Source: Monosporascus cannonballus
Lineage: Eukaryota; Ascomycota; Sordariomycetes; Xylariales
Assembly (NCBI GenBank): GCA_004154925.1
Contig: QJNS01000133.1
Span: 1-64,000, forward strand
DNA length: 64,000 bases
Reading direction: 5' to 3'
Shown: positions 61,401 to 64,000 of the stretch, piece after piece
How the letters are laid out: every line of letters starts with the position of its first letter
Numbering within the stretch: position 1 is the stretch's first letter
Notes under the pieces: model-generated
The model's database searches: none
What the model was told of the DNA's origin: nothing
What the model saw: only the letters and a program-made list of their open reading frames with translations
Made by a program: the position numbers and the translations under genes

Positions 61401-64000
61401 ACCTTTTATAAGCTTATGAAAATACGAAATTAGATTAAATTCTTTTTTAAATATAAATGTGAAAGGCTTAAAACTAAGATTGAGTTAAAGATAAAAGAAA
61501 TTCGTTTTTTAACGGCAGTAAAAGACGAATAAATGTTTTGAAAATATAATTAAAAAGTTTATAGGGTATTTATAACAAGTAAACACTTATCTAAATACAA
61601 AATTAAACAAATATTGCAAAATATCAAAAACGTTTTATTTATATTGAAAGATGTCAAAGAGAATTCTCATTAAATATCACGGTTATTTTAAGATACGATG
61701 TTGTTCTAGAAATACCTTAATTTTATTTTAATAATATGCGAATTATTTAAAAAGCTTAAATATTTTTTAAAATAATAAAATAAAGGTTTAAAGTATTATA
61801 AACAAATTCGCTATATAATTCGAATACATATTTCGGGATAAATTATTTTATAATTAGGTATACAGAATATAATTACGAAATAAATTAATATAAATATTAT
61901 ATGTTTAATTTTTTAAATCTTTAGCAAGATTATACAATTTCCATAATACCGAAACTTAAAAATGATAAATTGAAAATAATTGAAATAAATATCCGGCTTC
62001 ATAAATTGTAATTAGGTATAACTAAATAAATATAATTATTATTAAAAAAATAAATTTCTGAACGTTTATAAAAACTTTAAATATTTTAATTAAATTATAT
62101 AATTTACCTTATTTAACTTATAACACAGTTATTACTATTATATTTAAATAGCCAAAAGAAATAAATTAAAAATTGACTTCAGAAAACTTACGAATATGAT
62201 AAATATCTAATTATATTAATAAAATATATTAATATATCCGCAAATTCTTAAGAATGAATATAATTATTTTTTAAATGTTTTCAGATAATTTTAAATTTAT
62301 ATACTTTAATGATATACCTATTTATTTAGACATTGTAACAAAGGATAAAAAATAAAATAGTTAAATTGTTAAAACGATAAATAAAGTAAATATCCAAATA
62401 ACCTTAGCGAAACATATACAGCATATATAGAAATTATAAACTTTACTATTTCTTTCTTTACTTTCGGCCAAATTTACATTTAAGTTTTTATATTAGAAAT
62501 ATGTAAAAATTAATTTATTACTAATAACGCGAAGATTAGGTAGATCTAGTAAATTTTAAAATCTTTTAAATGCGTGGGTAGTTTAATTAGAAAATATTGA
62601 AATATAGTTATATTATTAATAGAACTTATTATTAACAGCTATTGTTAGAAAGACTTCAGATTTTTAAAAAAAATTTCAAATATCTTTTAAAAACTTAAAA
62701 TGAAATTATTAAATTATTAGTAATAAGATTATCGAAGACCGATAAAAGAAAACGTTGAAAACTCGATATTTTAAATTACCTTTTAAGTATTTTTTGAAAA
62801 TGGTTAAAAAACGGAAACTGGTATTTAATAACTTACGATGTTAAAGTGTTACGCAAAGCAAAATATAGATATTTGATTTACGATAAAGAAAATTAATAAT
62901 CGTTAATATTTTTACGGAATAACAACCTTTTTAAAGAGAATTACAGAGTTTTTCGATATTTATTTTAATTATATAAGTTTACTTAATTTATAAAACCTTC
63001 GAACTCAAATAAACAATAAAAGATATAGATAAGGCTTTTGTTAAAGTTAACTTTAAGATATATCATATTAAATGAAAAGAAATTGTTTAAATAAATACCT
63101 TTAATTATGAGAACAATAATAATATAACAATCACCACGAAAAATTATAAATATTAAAATATAATAAAAACAGTATATTATAGTAATATAAAATATTTAAA
63201 ATATATTAACGTTTAAATTATTAATACGATTTAAAAGTTTTTACTCTACGAAAAAATAAATGGAAATTCAATTATTAAAAGAATAACCGAAATATTAGTT
63301 GATATATCGCGATAAGACTTACGTTATTATAATTTAATAAAATAAACTTATTAAAAACTTGTAGAAACACTTATTATTCAGTTATTAAGAAATTGTCAAA
63401 TTATTAACCATGTTTAAAAAATTAGATTGTTTAGAATTATAGACCTTTATTAAATATATGATTAAAAACTATAAGATTCGTATTAAGGTAAAAGATGCTG
63501 TTTATATATCTTACAAATTATTGCAACTTGTTAATCTTTTTAATAAACTATAGTATACTATTGTTTAAAATTTTATTATTTCTTCTATTTATTCAAGGTT
63601 CTTATTGTCGAAATTAAGTATAATGAAATACAGATCATTATCGACAGATTTAAATAAATATAAGTATTTTCTTTATTTTTTAAAGAAAATACAATAGCAA
63701 AATAACTAATTTATATATTTATTAGAAAGTACGTAAATAAATAAAAAATGTCAGAAAAAGTATTTTCACGAAAGCTAGGTTTTACGTATATATTTAGCGT
63801 CAATTCTTTTGAAACCTATTGGCGCCAAATTTGAGTTTTTCATAATATATTACTGTTAAATAAATAAATAAATAAATTAAACGGTTAAATTAAACGTTAA
63901 TATTATATTGGAAACATTATACTAATATTTAGTAAGTTAGTTAGATAAGGCTTTTATTATAAGTATAAGTAATTTACAGTGCGATAATTAACAAAATTAT
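58441..64000. repeat. RIP-degraded repetitive DNA to window end
   Basis: 5.5 kb of AT-rich, TpA-rich sequence with the same texture as the degraded gypsy elements. A 63-codon plus-strand stretch (60179-60370: KFYVKNELYVKLEIIHFIKYIDKA) weakly resembles the gag region of element A at about 9410-9530 (KLKDNIKNKII...LDRYITKVIKI), hinting at another gypsy copy that continues beyond the window. I could not locate LTRs or a reverse transcriptase. Confidence 0.45.

Noticed and set aside
63805..63830. TTGGCGCCAA-containing stretch resembling a retroviral primer-binding site
   Set aside because: No LTR end could be placed next to it, and the word is a short palindrome that may be chance.

Overview
This window looks like an accessory, transposon-dominated region of a filamentous ascomycete nuclear genome. 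Almost all of it is extremely AT-rich and saturated with TpA, while CpA/TpG are depleted and CpG is partly kept. This is the footprint of repeat-induced point mutation (RIP). Recognisable transposon proteins can still be read, but they are broken by in-frame stops, typically at former Trp or Gln codons. One structurally intact gene survives, a four-exon cytochrome P450 at 51279-53017. No rRNA, tRNA, CRISPR array or bacterial-type operon was seen.

Layout. 1-640: AT-rich DNA plus a small GC-richer island with an orphan reading frame and a 26-bp imperfect palindrome. 640-8383: RIP-degraded repeat, including a short zinc-finger-like reading frame at 7682. 8389-15227: complete chromodomain Ty3/gypsy element A, with two 425-bp LTRs and target duplication TAAAA. 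15497-16188: GC-rich cassette carrying an internal fragment of a short-chain dehydrogenase that resembles 3-ketodihydrosphingosine reductase, bounded by 15-bp inverted repeats. 17973-19327: transposon R1. 19600-27900: Fot1/pogo-like transposase remnant split by gypsy element E (19969-26907, 188-bp LTRs, target duplication CGAAC/CGGAC). 27941-34406: gypsy element B. 34412-48690: gypsy element C, which hosts a nearly unmutated solo LTR (37127-37541, target duplication TCTAG) and LTR element D (about 39673-46466). D in turn hosts a Tc1/mariner element (43688-45073). 49351-50978: transposon R2, inverted. 50987-53220: P450 island. 53898-55289: second Tc1/mariner copy in opposite orientation. 56615-57018: unique island. 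57027-58361: transposon R3. 58376-64000: more RIP-degraded repeat.

How it fits together. Several generations of elements inserted into one another and were then mutated by RIP, leaving only unique or short pieces (P450 gene, dehydrogenase fragment, 56.6-57.0 kb island, solo LTR) at normal composition. The solo LTR serves as an internal, nearly RIP-free reference for the LTRs of element A. The R family (three copies with about 25-bp related inverted ends and 7-8 bp target duplications) flanks the P450 segment in inverted orientation.

Points most worth a second look are the dehydrogenase-fragment cassette with palindromic GGGTACCC-type tracts, a conserved antisense reading frame downstream of the chromodomain in the chromoviruses, and the intact pisatin-demethylase-like P450 isolated in a RIP desert.
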